Counted from the stretch's first letter, positions 53,094 to 61,810 are shown. The stretch is DNA of 64,000 bases from Crenothrix sp. D3 (GCA_002134785.1 MBQZ01000018.1:62001-126000); one strand, 5' to 3'. Made by a program: numbers and translations. Notes: generated from the sequence alone by a model not told the origin.

Positions 53094-53750
53094 TTAATAC
53101 GGACGGGGGATAACTTGAAAATATCCGCCATTGAGTATGAGCCAGTTCGCCCCACATTGAAAATACTGCACCGCATTGATAGTAGCAGGCGCACATCCTA
53201 CTGGCAGAGACGGGAGTTGACTACCTAAGGGTAAAGTGGGCTGTGGTGGTGGTGCTTGCTGTACGATAACCGTAGAAGGGGGGGGGGCTGGTTGAGATAC
53301 AGCGGCAGAACCTGCAATCGCGCCGACTGCCACACCCACTGCTGCTGCCCCTGCAACCTGACCAGAGCTATAGCCATAATTAGCAGGCGGACGATAACCA
53401 TAAGCAGGTACGGGAGGATGATAGCCAGCCGCACCGTAGCCAGGTGCGCCTGCCGCAGGTACGCCAGGATAACCTGCACCACCCACGCCCCCCACTCCTG
53501 CCGCAGGCGGACGGTAAGCCGTTGCACTGGTACTCGCCGAACGCCCCCCTGCGGTTTCAACCGATGTGCCAGAACCACGTTGCCAACTAGCCGAACCGCC
53601 TCGCGCAGTCTCAGCACTCCTAGAACCCGCACTTGCACTTACCGAACCACCGCCCGCTCCAGAAAAACTTCTAGCGTGTACAGACAATGAGAGAGTAGTC
53701 AGACACATCGCTGTAACTACCAGACAGCTTATTTTGTTTTGCATAATCAT
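53094..53750 (-). CDS. Gly/Ser-rich secreted protein, paralog 3
   Basis: 218 residues, signal peptide ending SVHA. The mature part has Ser/Gly-rich repeats (GGGSVSASAGSRSAETARGG), Pro/Gly-rich AYRPPAAGVGGVGGAGYPG, GYHPPVPAYGYRPPANYGYS and SGQVAGAAAVGVAVGAIAG. The C-terminal Cys domain is GCAPATINAVQYFQCGANW, then GGYFQVIPRPY, matching paralog 1. GGAG precedes the ATG. All four genes face the same way and look like a tandem expansion. Confidence 0.8.
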   Translation of the reverse strand: MIMQNKISCLVVTAMCLTTLSLSVHARSFSGAGGGSVSASAGSRSAETARGGSASWQRGSGTSVETAGGRSASTSATAYRPPAAGVGGVGGAGYPGVPAAGAPGYGAAGYHPPVPAYGYRPPANYGYSSGQVAGAAAVGVAVGAIAGSAAVSQPAPPPSTVIVQQAPPPQPTLPLGSQLPSLPVGCAPATINAVQYFQCGANWLILNGGYFQVIPRPY

Positions 53751-53860
53751 GATGTTTACTCCGTGTTATAAAAATAACCGATTGAAAATACAGTCTATCA
53801 ATCGGCTATTGAGTTTACTTTAAGTAGGGCAATTCAAAAATATCAGTTCAGGCTTACCAT

Positions 53861-54202
53861 CTACCTGCCATAACCTGGTCTACCTGCCGCTGGCGCACCT
53901 GGAATAGCCGCGCCACCCACACCATAGCCTGGTCTACCTGCTGCTGGCGCACCTGGAACAGCCGCACCACCCACACCATAACCTGGTCTACCTGCCGCTG
54001 GCGCACCTGGAACAGCCGCACCACCAACACCATAACCGGGTGCGCCTGCCGCTGGCACACCTGGTGCGCCCGCAGGTGAACCCGCAGTGCCTCTATTGCC
54101 GTAGCCAACACCCGCACCACCTGCTCGTGCATAACTGGGTGATGAAAGTACGGTCAAGCAAATAGCCGCGACCAGAATTAAAATTTTATTTTTTGTTGTC
54201 AT
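53861..54202 (-). CDS. Secreted protein of 18-residue GYGVGGAAVPGAPAAGRP repeats
   Basis: 113 residues: signal peptide (ending SYARA), a short spacer, then about 3.5 near-identical 18-residue units GYGVGGAAVPGAPAAGRP, ending PGYGR. AGGAGT precedes the ATG. It is the first gene of the four-gene Gly-rich array. The repeat composition suggests an extended, elastic or matrix-like protein, but there is no direct evidence for that role. The underlying DNA is a 54-base tandem repeat, so copy number is likely to vary between strains. Confidence 0.8.
   Translation of the reverse strand: MTTKNKILILVAAICLTVLSSPSYARAGGAGVGYGNRGTAGSPAGAPGVPAAGAPGYGVGGAAVPGAPAAGRPGYGVGGAAVPGAPAAGRPGYGVGGAAIPGAPAAGRPGYGR
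53865..54065. repeat. 54-base tandem repeat inside Gly-rich gene
   Basis: The phrase TA(A/G)CC(T/G)GGT recurs at 53871, 53925, 53979 and ~54033 with exact 54-base spacing, and the sequence between is nearly identical. It encodes the 18-residue protein repeat in frame, so copy changes would not disrupt the gene. Confidence 0.85.
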
Positions 54203-54353
54203 GATTATTACTCCTAAATTTGATTAATTTTGTTAGACAGTTGGTACGTTTAACTATTCTCCTGTTACTGGCTGGTTTGACTTGTTCGAGCTTTTTAATA
54301 TCGTCATGAGTAACGCTAAGTAGTTTAATTTAAGTTTTCTTGCGATGTTTACT

Positions 54354-56063
54354 TTAATTTAATGGCAATAACGCCACACCACCATTAATTTTTAGGGTAA
54401 TGACTTCAATGCTTTCTAAACCGTCATTGTCAACGACTTTAACAGCGATGCAATGCGTCCCAGCCTTAAACTTTTGAGTTTGTTTACCGATTTTATCGTT
54501 GACGATAGCAAAATTAAATTGCTGATTTTCGTAAGACCAATCCCACGCATAAAACTCAATACCCGCTTCTGATTGACCTGTCGCGATAAATTCAATCTCA
54601 CGGCACTGTTTCGCATCCAAACCACAATCATTAAACGCCACGCTTAGCGTAGGTTTTTTGGCAATTGGAATAATATCTTCCACTTTGAGCAACTGAATAA
54701 TGATGTTTTCTTGATTTTTTAGCCGCGCCACTTCTTGGGTCGCGCCTTTGCCAAAACTAAAAGCGATAACCACGCCGATAGATTTAGATTCGCTTTGATT
54801 GCGTTCAAACAAGGCATTATCAAAACGTTTACACGCCGATTGAAAGTTATCAATCACATTGCGCCCGATATTGTCCGAGCGTTTCACTTGAATGGGTACG
54901 CCGTCTTTGGTTTTGCCGTCTAAGCCCAAATCGTTGCGTTGTTTGTTATTAGTGATGCCGCCGATTTGTTGAACGATAAATTTTTCAAATTCAAAAGCAT
55001 CTTTATAGCGCAGGGTATCGTAATCGTATTTGTGCAGTTGGACGGTGAAGGGTTTAAATAAGTCTGAAAAGGAATGCAATGAGGTTTGCCCTTTTAAGGC
55101 ATTACCGTGTTGAGCATCTAAGCGATATTCGGTGACTTTTATCGCGGATACTGATGAATCTATGCCTATCCATTGGCGGTTTAATCTATTAGCGACCGCT
55201 ACGGTTGTGCCGCCGCCGTTGAATGGGTCTAGGATGATGTCGTTTTCGTTGCTGGCACATTGAATAATGCGATCAAGTAAGGCTTCGGGTTTTTGAGTGG
55301 GATAGCCGATTTTTTCTTTGCTGGCGATTTGTTGAATATCACTCCAGTTATCAGTAATTGTTTTTCCTTTAGAATCTTCAAGGTAAAGTTTGTATTGAGG
55401 AACAGCTCCTGATTTAAGTTGAACAACCAAGCCATCTTCATAAGCTTGTTGCATTCGTTCTTTTGTCCAACGCCAAACCCTAGTAATACCAAGAAATTCA
55501 TAGGTCAAATTTGGACGGTCATTATTGGGATTAAGTAGTGGCAATAATCTATATCGTCTTCCATCAGATTCATCAATGTATTTATAGGCTTTATCAACAT
55601 AAGAATCATCATGAGTCATGAAAGTTTTGTTAAATAAAAATTTGTTAGATTTGGAATACCTAAAAATTGTATCTTTACAATTTGGAAAATGTTTTGAACC
55701 ATGACTTTTAGGATTAGAGCGAATCCATGTTATTTCATTGCCAAAATTCTCATGCCCAAAAACCTTATCCAAAATAAACACTCGAATATAGGCATTCGCG
55801 TGCCAATCACAATGCAAAAAAATCGACCCTGTAGGCTTTAACACGCGGTGCATTTCCTCAACCCGCTCTTTTAACCACGCAATATAATGGTCAACGCCAC
55901 CCGACCAGCGGTCTTCAAAACTGCGAATCTCCCCTTTATCCCCCCAAATCACTTCATAATTCCGATTACTAAAAAACGGCGGATCGAGATAAATCAAATC
56001 CACGCTGTCAGACGCTAGAGTTTTTAATACTTCAAGGCAATCGCCTAAGATGAGCTGGTTCAT
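54354..56063 (-). CDS. Fused N-type DNA methyltransferase and PD-(D/E)XK nuclease
   Basis: 569 residues. The methyltransferase half has DPPF (27-30) before the SAM motif DPFNGGGT (279-286), the order of beta-class N4-cytosine/N6-adenine enzymes, and a target-recognition insert ~110-250. Residues ~350-460 look like an Mrr-type nuclease: FEFEKFIVQQIGG, NDLGLDG (378-383) and IQVKRS (391-396), the PD-(D/E)XK core. Residues ~470-561 form a beta-rich tail (KFKAGTHCIAVKVVDNDGLE) like a PKD/Ig domain. It may be a one-polypeptide restriction-modification enzyme. It is the only non-envelope gene in this stretch. Confidence 0.82.
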   Translation of the reverse strand: MNQLILGDCLEVLKTLASDSVDLIYLDPPFFSNRNYEVIWGDKGEIRSFEDRWSGGVDHYIAWLKERVEEMHRVLKPTGSIFLHCDWHANAYIRVFILDKVFGHENFGNEITWIRSNPKSHGSKHFPNCKDTIFRYSKSNKFLFNKTFMTHDDSYVDKAYKYIDESDGRRYRLLPLLNPNNDRPNLTYEFLGITRVWRWTKERMQQAYEDGLVVQLKSGAVPQYKLYLEDSKGKTITDNWSDIQQIASKEKIGYPTQKPEALLDRIIQCASNENDIILDPFNGGGTTVAVANRLNRQWIGIDSSVSAIKVTEYRLDAQHGNALKGQTSLHSFSDLFKPFTVQLHKYDYDTLRYKDAFEFEKFIVQQIGGITNNKQRNDLGLDGKTKDGVPIQVKRSDNIGRNVIDNFQSACKRFDNALFERNQSESKSIGVVIAFSFGKGATQEVARLKNQENIIIQLLKVEDIIPIAKKPTLSVAFNDCGLDAKQCREIEFIATGQSEAGIEFYAWDWSYENQQFNFAIVNDKIGKQTQKFKAGTHCIAVKVVDNDGLESIEVITLKINGGVALLPLN

Positions 56064-56080
56064 AATTAATTAAGGTTTAG

Positions 56081-56163
56081 TTTGTCGTTCGTGGTGAGCT
56101 TGTCGAACCACATTCACACTTCTAGGAGCTTCGGTGCGAACGGCTTTGTAATTACTTTATTGA
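56081..56163 (+). repeat. GTTCGTGGTGAGCTTGTCGAAC dispersed element, copy 3 (decayed)
   Basis: TCGTTCGTGGTGAGCTTGTCG, then AACCACATTCACACTTC and GTGCGAACGGCTTTGTAATTA match copy 1 at 40088-40200. A short substitution (TAGGAGCTTCGG) disrupts the middle of the hairpin. It lies between the methyltransferase-nuclease gene and the beta-barrel gene. Confidence 0.75.
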
Positions 56164-56167
56164 CTGT

Positions 56168-57154
56168 TTAAAGCCCTTCCCCCCAACGATATTGCCACGC
56201 CACGCTGATTATATCGAAACTGCTACCCGTGCGTGAGTAGACACCTGTACTGCCATTGAGTTTGATGGACATCTGCTTACTAATAGGAAATGAAAACGTA
56301 CCACCCACGCGCCAATTTTGCTGCATATTATTCGCTTCTCTGCCGTCCATCGTGGTACGTCCGCCCGTATAATAATTAGCATCAACCGCCAACCACGTTC
56401 CTTTGCCGAAGTTATAAATAAGATGCCCTTGCATATTGTAGATGGGCTTTTGTTTGAGCGTTCCACCCTGAAATGGCTGATTGTTATCGGTAAAATTAAA
56501 CATACCTGCCGCAAACTCAGCGGTTAAATCGCCCCATGCTTTAGAAATGCCAATTTCAGGTTTGATATACCAGCGATTAGTACCAAGATTCACCAGTTTC
56601 TCAGGATTGTATTGCCCAGTCGGTGTGCCAACTGCAAGGCTAATCCCTACAATGGTATCCTGCTTATAACTGGCAAAGTCTTTCATTGATAACGAAGGTG
56701 CGCCGTAAAGATTGACATACACCCGCGCTATAGAATCGGTCAAGCCATTGACGGATCTCTCCGCTGGCTTGCCGTCCACTTCCGCTGTCCCTGATAACCA
56801 AGCAGCGGGAAGAATGACATCAACCTTGCCCGATTTACCCCAAAAATCCAATGAACGTGCATAAGCAAAAACCGCTGTGTGCGTTTCTAACTTAGCATTG
56901 TCGATGTGTAGTGCTGGGGAAAAGGCAATATTACCTTTCTGATTAGCGTAACCCGCAATCACAAAATTGAGATTCTTAGGGATATTGGAATACGAGCGCG
57001 GATCCATATCGGTCGCGCTCACTGATAAAGTCGTCATTCCCAGAATAGCCATACTGGCTATTCTGACAAAACGAGTGGCAAACAAAAAAAGCACACTGCG
57101 TCTCCGTTTTGTACTGCGCGAATTATCGGCGAATGAATACTGCACCACCGCCAT
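56168..57154 (-). CDS. Outer-membrane protein, MetA phenol-degradation family-like
   Basis: 328 residues (308 if the GTG at 57094 is the start). A hydrophobic signal segment ends SVSA. The mature part is strand-rich and resembles the MetA-pathway phenol-degradation outer-membrane family: NLNFVIAGYANQKGNIAFS, KVDVILPAAWLSGTAE, GISLAVGTPTGQY, WYIKPEIGISKAWG, WLAVDANYYTGGRTT, ending SVAWQYRWGEGL. GGAG lies just before GTG 57094, while ATG 57154 overlaps the upstream lipoprotein gene by 32 bases. The start is thus uncertain. It probably transports a hydrophobic compound. Confidence 0.82.
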   Translation of the reverse strand: MAVVQYSFADNSRSTKRRRSVLFLFATRFVRIASMAILGMTTLSVSATDMDPRSYSNIPKNLNFVIAGYANQKGNIAFSPALHIDNAKLETHTAVFAYARSLDFWGKSGKVDVILPAAWLSGTAEVDGKPAERSVNGLTDSIARVYVNLYGAPSLSMKDFASYKQDTIVGISLAVGTPTGQYNPEKLVNLGTNRWYIKPEIGISKAWGDLTAEFAAGMFNFTDNNQPFQGGTLKQKPIYNMQGHLIYNFGKGTWLAVDANYYTGGRTTMDGREANNMQQNWRVGGTFSFPISKQMSIKLNGSTGVYSRTGSSFDIISVAWQYRWGEGL

Positions 57155-57557
57155 AACCAGCCCCCCACATTCCCCAATTCATCGCATTATCTTGATTCAT
57201 TTCTGCTGCCATTTGTTGTTCTTGGGCGATATTTTTCTGAACCTGCAATTGCTGGAAACTTTGATAATTAGCATCTTCACCGATGTAAACACATTTACAA
57301 GTCGTCGCATCGGCGTAAACGTAATAATTAGTACCGTCTTTTTCATGCGTGACTATTTTTTGTTGGGTCAATGTTTTTAAATGCGCCATTTTTTCTGGCG
57401 TATTTGCCAACTGCATTTTAAAACCTGCGGCGGCTAATAACTGTTCTTTAGATGTTGCTTCGTCTGCTTTCATCGCTGCACAAGCGGTTAAAAGACCGCC
57501 GACTAGGGCAATACTAACGCCTTTTAATAGGCGTGAAGTGATGATTGATGTGTTCAT
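57123..57557 (-). CDS. Lipoprotein of unknown function
   Basis: 144 residues with a lipobox (GGLLTAC). The mature part has a Lys/Glu/Gln-rich helical region, a Cys pair in TTCKCVYIGED, and a Gly/Met/Trp-rich end (NAMNWGMWGAGYGGGAVFIRR). No family recognised. ATG 57557 is preceded by AAGGA. It directly precedes the MetA-like barrel gene on the same strand and is probably expressed with it. Confidence 0.72.
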   Translation of the reverse strand: MNTSIITSRLLKGVSIALVGGLLTACAAMKADEATSKEQLLAAAGFKMQLANTPEKMAHLKTLTQQKIVTHEKDGTNYYVYADATTCKCVYIGEDANYQSFQQLQVQKNIAQEQQMAAEMNQDNAMNWGMWGAGYGGGAVFIRR

Positions 57558-57638
57558 TGTGATGATTCCTTGATAGTTTTTGTCTATTAAAACCAACGCC
57601 AAACAGCGTTAGTACATTTTTTATCGTATTACCTTTGC

Positions 57639-57867
57639 TTACCAATACCCAGTCAACCCAATATAATACCCATGCGAGTTGACACGCCTTTACTTTCACT
57701 CTTTTCTAAAGCGGGTTTAAAATCCAGTCCAAAGTAATTACCGTCCAAGTAAAATCCAAGTCTTTCGTAATACGCGTCAAAATGCCCATTGAAAGCCATC
57801 GGGAAATTACGCTGTTTTTCCATGCAAAAGCGAAGGACTTGAAATATAGGGAAAAGCGAGTTTTCAT
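57639..57867 (-). pseudogene. Deleted copy of the 48419-49237 barrel gene
   Basis: The same AAAGGATAAAA-ATG start gives MKTRFSLYFKS, then a deletion joins to RNFPMAFNGHFDAYYERLGF and LGLDFKPALEK.ESKGVSTRMGI in another frame. A second deletion joins to the last residues (YIGLTGYW, stop at 57639). Two internal deletions and a frame change leave no working protein. It marks the second copy of the barrel-kinase module. Confidence 0.85.
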
Positions 57868-58340
57868 TTTTATCCTTTAATTATTGATGGGGCAATTAAG
57901 ACTACTATAAATTCCCAATAGAAACCATAAACAGTATTTTTAAAAATACTGACAATTTAAAGCGCAGGGTGAGACATTACAAACAGCGAATAATGCTAGT
58001 TAAGTGCTTATAAATGAACAAGGTATTGATGATTTTTTGCTCATCGCAAATTCAAAAAACCAATTTCTTGCATAAATAAACGCTTTCACAATAACAGAAA
58101 TTAAGGTGTTCAGGCTATTGGACTTTAGACCTAGATTAGCAAGGCTATCGCCTGAAAATAAACGCGACACACTAACCCTGTTATACTTAAACGGCACTTG
58201 TAATACGCAGGTTTGAAAACGCTTGGCACCATTAGTTTTCATCGTAGCCAATCGTATTGCGTTATAAAAATCAGCGTGTTAACCCACTAAAAAACCAGAA
58301 TGACAACCCACACCATCAATCTCTTAGCCTCTCTCAGTAA
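57868..58340. other. Intergenic region between dead barrel copy and histidine kinase
   Basis: About 470 bases. It contains the 63-base block at 58085-58147 shared with 49312-49374, and ACCCACTAAAAAACC just before the kinase start, also shared with the other copy. A small minus-strand open frame (58000-58251) has no ribosome site or family and is not called. The kinase promoter is expected here. Confidence 0.5.
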
Positions 58341-59822
58341 ATGAATTGGATTACTATTGTCTGGCCGATGATGGCAGCGTCTATTTTAACGTTGGCATTG
58401 TTACACCTTATTGTTTGGTGTAAGCAAAGACAGCAAGTAGCGCATTTATTTTTTGCGATAGCCGCCCTCGGCGTAGCGATGATTAGCGGTATGGAATTAG
58501 TTGCTATGCGCTCAGTTAGTATCAATGAGGTAGCATTATTGATGCGCTGGCTTCATCTTCCAATGCTGGTTATCTGGATAGCAATAATCTGCTATGTGCG
58601 TTACTACTTCCATGCTGGACGCTTGTGGTTGGCGTGGACGGCGTGCTGTCTGCGAGTATTCGCGCTCATTCTGAGTTTCACGACAGGACAGAATCTGTTT
58701 TTTTCAGAAATTACTTACCTTAAGCAGGTGGTGGTTTTTGGTGAGACGATTAATATTGCTCAAGGTATACTCAATCCTTGGTATATCGTGGGATTTATGA
58801 GTATGTTGGCATTGGTTGCCTTTGTGGTTGATGCGTCAATAACGCTGTGGCATCAAGGGTCTGACACCGCTCGTCGCCGTGCCGTTATTTTTGGTTGTAT
58901 CGCTTTTTTCCTGCTGGCTTCAATAGGTCATGCCGCGTTGGTGAATGCAGGTCTTCTTAATTCGCCTTATTTAATCAGCATTTCTTTTATGCCCACGCTG
59001 TTTGCCATGTCTTATGAGCTAAGCTACGATGTTGTACATTCGGCTAAGCTCGCTGAAAAATTGCAAATCAGTATGACTAAACGTAAACAGGCGGAACTGG
59101 ATATGCAAACGCAACGTAACGCGCTGACGCATTTATCCCGCGTAACGCTGTTAGGTGAGTTGTCTGGTTCATTGGCACATGAATTAAACCAACCCCTCGC
59201 CGCTATTCTCAGTAATGCGCAGGCAGCACAACGTTTTCTAGCACAAGAAAACATCAATCTTGACGAAGTACGCGACATTCTTCAAGACATTGTGGATGAC
59301 GATAAACGTGCCGCAGACATCATTCAGCGGTTACGGCTCATTCTGAAAAAAGCTAACTTGGAACTTCGACCGCTGAATATCAATGACGTTGTGCTAGATG
59401 TGTTGAAGTTGGTACGCCGTGATTTAAGGCATCGTAGTGTCATCGTGAACAGCGACCTTAGCCATAACATTCCTGTAGTCACGGGTGATAAAGTCCTACT
59501 TCAACAAGTGCTACTTAATTTAATTATGAATGCGTGTGACGCTGCCAGTATCGAACAGCGACAGATTTATATTCACACACAATGGAACGGAACAGAGGCG
59601 CAAGTGGCAGTTAGCGATAAGGGTACTGGTATTGCCAGTGATGACATAGAACGTATTTTTGAACCATTCTTTACCACAAAACCGCAAGGTATGGGCTTAG
59701 GGCTTGCCATTTGTCGCACCATTATTCACGCCCATAAAGGGCAATTGTGGGCTACCAATAACGCCAATATTGGTACGAGTTTTTATTTTACTTTGCCCGC
59801 CTATTCTGGAGAAACAGTATGA
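58341..59822 (+). CDS. Membrane sensor histidine kinase (FixL/NtrB-like)
   Basis: 493 residues. The N-terminal ~230 contain about seven helices (ASILTLALLHLIVWC onwards), a 7TM-type sensor. A coiled linker leads to the H-box LSGSLAHELNQPLAAILSN, with phospho-acceptor His280, then the N box LLNLIMNACDAA, G1 DKGTGI, FEPFFTTKPQGMGLGLAI and a C-terminal FYFTLPA. The NQP type after the His matches HPK4 (FixL/NtrB) kinases. Its TGA overlaps the next gene by four bases. Ligand unknown. The intact copy of a duplicated module. Confidence 0.92.
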   Translation: MNWITIVWPMMAASILTLALLHLIVWCKQRQQVAHLFFAIAALGVAMISGMELVAMRSVSINEVALLMRWLHLPMLVIWIAIICYVRYYFHAGRLWLAWTACCLRVFALILSFTTGQNLFFSEITYLKQVVVFGETINIAQGILNPWYIVGFMSMLALVAFVVDASITLWHQGSDTARRRAVIFGCIAFFLLASIGHAALVNAGLLNSPYLISISFMPTLFAMSYELSYDVVHSAKLAEKLQISMTKRKQAELDMQTQRNALTHLSRVTLLGELSGSLAHELNQPLAAILSNAQAAQRFLAQENINLDEVRDILQDIVDDDKRAADIIQRLRLILKKANLELRPLNINDVVLDVLKLVRRDLRHRSVIVNSDLSHNIPVVTGDKVLLQQVLLNLIMNACDAASIEQRQIYIHTQWNGTEAQVAVSDKGTGIASDDIERIFEPFFTTKPQGMGLGLAICRTIIHAHKGQLWATNNANIGTSFYFTLPAYSGETV

Positions 59823-60445
59823 CCGCCTCAATGCCCACGGTTTTTATCGTCGATGACGATGCCTCGGTATTAAAAGCGGTGGCGCGACTACTGCGTTCCG
59901 CAGGATTTAAAACCGCCCTATTCTCTTCAGCGCAACAATTTCTTGATGAACATGATTCAAACGCATCAGGTTGTTTGGTGCTGGATGTGGCGATGCCGAA
60001 AATGAACGGCTTAGCATTGCAACAAATTTTAGCCACACAAAACAGCGAATTGCCTATTATTTTTCTCACAGGTCATGGTGATATACCCATGAGTGTGCAG
60101 GCAATAAAGCGAGGGGCGGTGGATTTTCTCACTAAACCCGTCAATGATAGTGACTTGATTTTGGCAATTCAAAATGCAATTAACAGTAATCAAATAGCCA
60201 GACTGGCGCGTAGCAAACTAAGCGAATTGCAACAGCGATTTGCAACGCTAACGCCGCGTGAACATGAGGTGTTGAGTCATGTCGTTGCTGGCAAAAAAAA
60301 TAAGCAAATTGCTCTTAATCTCGGCACAGTGGAAAAAACCATTAAGGTTCACCGTGCGCATTTGATGGCGAAACTAAAAGTACAATCACTGGCTGAACTG
60401 GTGAAGATTAGCGAACGACTAGGGATTATTTCCTCACTTGATTAA
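59819..60445 (+). CDS. FixJ/TodT-like response regulator
   Basis: 208 residues. Receiver domain: acidic VDDDAS (11-16), phospho-acceptor Asp56 in LVLDVAMP, Thr in FLTGHGD, Lys in FLTKPV. Linker, then a LuxR-type helix-turn-helix (LTPREHEVLSHVVAGKKNKQ, IALNLGTVEKTIKVHRAHLM). It is translationally coupled to the kinase (ATGA). It probably activates local genes, but no binding site can be named. Confidence 0.94.
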   Translation: MTASMPTVFIVDDDASVLKAVARLLRSAGFKTALFSSAQQFLDEHDSNASGCLVLDVAMPKMNGLALQQILATQNSELPIIFLTGHGDIPMSVQAIKRGAVDFLTKPVNDSDLILAIQNAINSNQIARLARSKLSELQQRFATLTPREHEVLSHVVAGKKNKQIALNLGTVEKTIKVHRAHLMAKLKVQSLAELVKISERLGIISSLD

Positions 60446-60480
60446 ATATAACCAAATAAACCAGACCTATAAACGCCACC

Positions 60481-61314
60481 ATGAAACGATTTTTTTTACT
60501 GATAATGTCAATCTGGCATCAACAATTAAAGCTGTATATTACCGTCGCCCTTACAGGTGCAGTGATTGGCGTTTTTGTACTCGCGCCGAGTTACGATTAT
60601 ATTAATGCGCGTGAACAAGCAGCCGATCCACTGTCGTCAATCGGCTATGTATTTACGCAAGTTCAAGCCATATTGATGGGCAATATTTCCGACAGTAACC
60701 TTGCCTTAATTACCTTTTATGCAGAAATTGGTGCAATGATTGGGTTATTGTCGATGGTGCTATACAAGGTGATACGCGGCCGCATCATACATATCGAATA
60801 CTTAAAAACGGAACTAGAAAAAGATTTACCCTCTATTATTAGGCAAGGTGAAGGCCCGTATTTAGAGTTCAAGTCCTCATTGCGGTGGGATATGGCAGAA
60901 TCACGCATTAATCGAAGCCTTGAAGGGGTGATTTTAAAAACATTGGCGGGGTTTTTGAATAGTCATGTCGGCGGTACGTTGCTGATTGGTATTGCTGACA
61001 ATGGCGAGATTATCGGTTTGGAAAAAGATTATTCAACACTAAAAAAACCTAATCAGGATGGTTTTGAACAATCATTAATGACGGCCATTTCCGCCAATTT
61101 GGGCGCGGATTTGTGTCACTTTGTCCATGTGTTGTTTCATGTTATCGACGATAAAGAAGTGTGTCGGCTTATCGTGTCACCTTCAACCAGACCCGTGTTT
61201 TTAGAGCAAAGTAATACACCAAAATTTTTTGTCAGAACAGGTGGAGCGACACGGGATTTGAATATTCAAGAAGCTTTGGATTTTATTGCTGGACGCTGGA
61301 AGCGCGTCAAATAA
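60481..61314 (+). CDS. Membrane-anchored Schlafen/AlbA_2 domain protein
   Basis: 277 residues. Two N-terminal helices (LKLYITVALTGAVIGVFVLA and LALITFYAEIGAMIGLLSMVLY) hold a cytosolic AlbA_2 domain: GEGPYLEFKSSLRWD, then ILKTLAGFLNSHVGGTLLIG, IADNGEIIGLEKDY, a segment with FEQSLMTAISANLG, and a strand-rich C-terminus ending FVRTGGATRDL. This is the Schlafen AlbA_2 family, which includes nucleic-acid-binding and RNA-cleaving proteins. The membrane anchor is unusual. It starts 35 bases after the response-regulator gene and may be in its operon. Confidence 0.86.
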   Translation: MKRFFLLIMSIWHQQLKLYITVALTGAVIGVFVLAPSYDYINAREQAADPLSSIGYVFTQVQAILMGNISDSNLALITFYAEIGAMIGLLSMVLYKVIRGRIIHIEYLKTELEKDLPSIIRQGEGPYLEFKSSLRWDMAESRINRSLEGVILKTLAGFLNSHVGGTLLIGIADNGEIIGLEKDYSTLKKPNQDGFEQSLMTAISANLGADLCHFVHVLFHVIDDKEVCRLIVSPSTRPVFLEQSNTPKFFVRTGGATRDLNIQEALDFIAGRWKRVK

Positions 61315-61396
61315 TACATAAACCTGTGTATAATCGCCGATGTCTGGGTAACACAGCTAGACATTTAACTAATCACTTAAAGAAAGAGATAACCAC

Positions 61397-61723
61397 ATGA
61401 AAATTAAAAAAGTTACAGGCTTATTGATGATTGCAGGCTTATTATCTATCGCTGCCAATGCACACGCGGAAGATTCATTTGTCGCTCATAATACAACTAA
61501 AGTTGCCATTAAACAGATGTTAGTGTCTCAAGATGGTAAAACATGGGGTGGCTTTGATATTGGTAGCGGTATCAAAGCAGGTGAATCAGTCACTTTAGTT
61601 TGGGCTGCTAGCACTGACAATGAAAACTGCAAACAATTCGTTAAAGCTGTTTTTGCCGATGGTGAAGAAGGCGAGCCAGTTAAATTTGATTTTTGTGAAA
61701 AAGGGTTGGAATTAGAGTTTTAA
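61397..61723 (+). CDS. Secreted small protein of unknown function
   Basis: 108 residues with a signal peptide (VTGLLMIAGLLSIAANAHA). The mature ~83 residues are strand-rich (FVAHNTTKVAIKQMLVSQDG, WGGFDIGSGIKAGESVTLVW) with a Cys pair in ENCKQFV...DFCEKG and an acidic end. I do not recognise it. AAAGAG lies before the ATG. It is likely a single-domain periplasmic protein. Confidence 0.72.
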   Translation: MKIKKVTGLLMIAGLLSIAANAHAEDSFVAHNTTKVAIKQMLVSQDGKTWGGFDIGSGIKAGESVTLVWAASTDNENCKQFVKAVFADGEEGEPVKFDFCEKGLELEF

Positions 61724-61810
61724 TAATACATAAAACTGTCACTCATTGATTTTAAAAAATGGGTGCGTAACATCAGTGAATTAAATCTGCTGCTTTTACT
61801 TTTGAGCATG

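Noticed and set aside
53256-53690. Plus-strand reading frames opposite the Gly-rich genes
   Set aside because: They are mirror frames of low-complexity DNA with Cys/Arg/Thr-rich nonsense translations and no ribosome sites.
53865-54065. The 54-base direct repeats as a CRISPR or phage-attachment array
   Set aside because: There are no unique spacers; the repeats are contiguous, in frame and encode an 18-residue protein repeat.
58000-58251. 83-residue minus-strand reading frame between the dead barrel copy and the kinase
   Set aside because: It covers the conserved non-coding block, has no ribosome site and no recognisable protein character.
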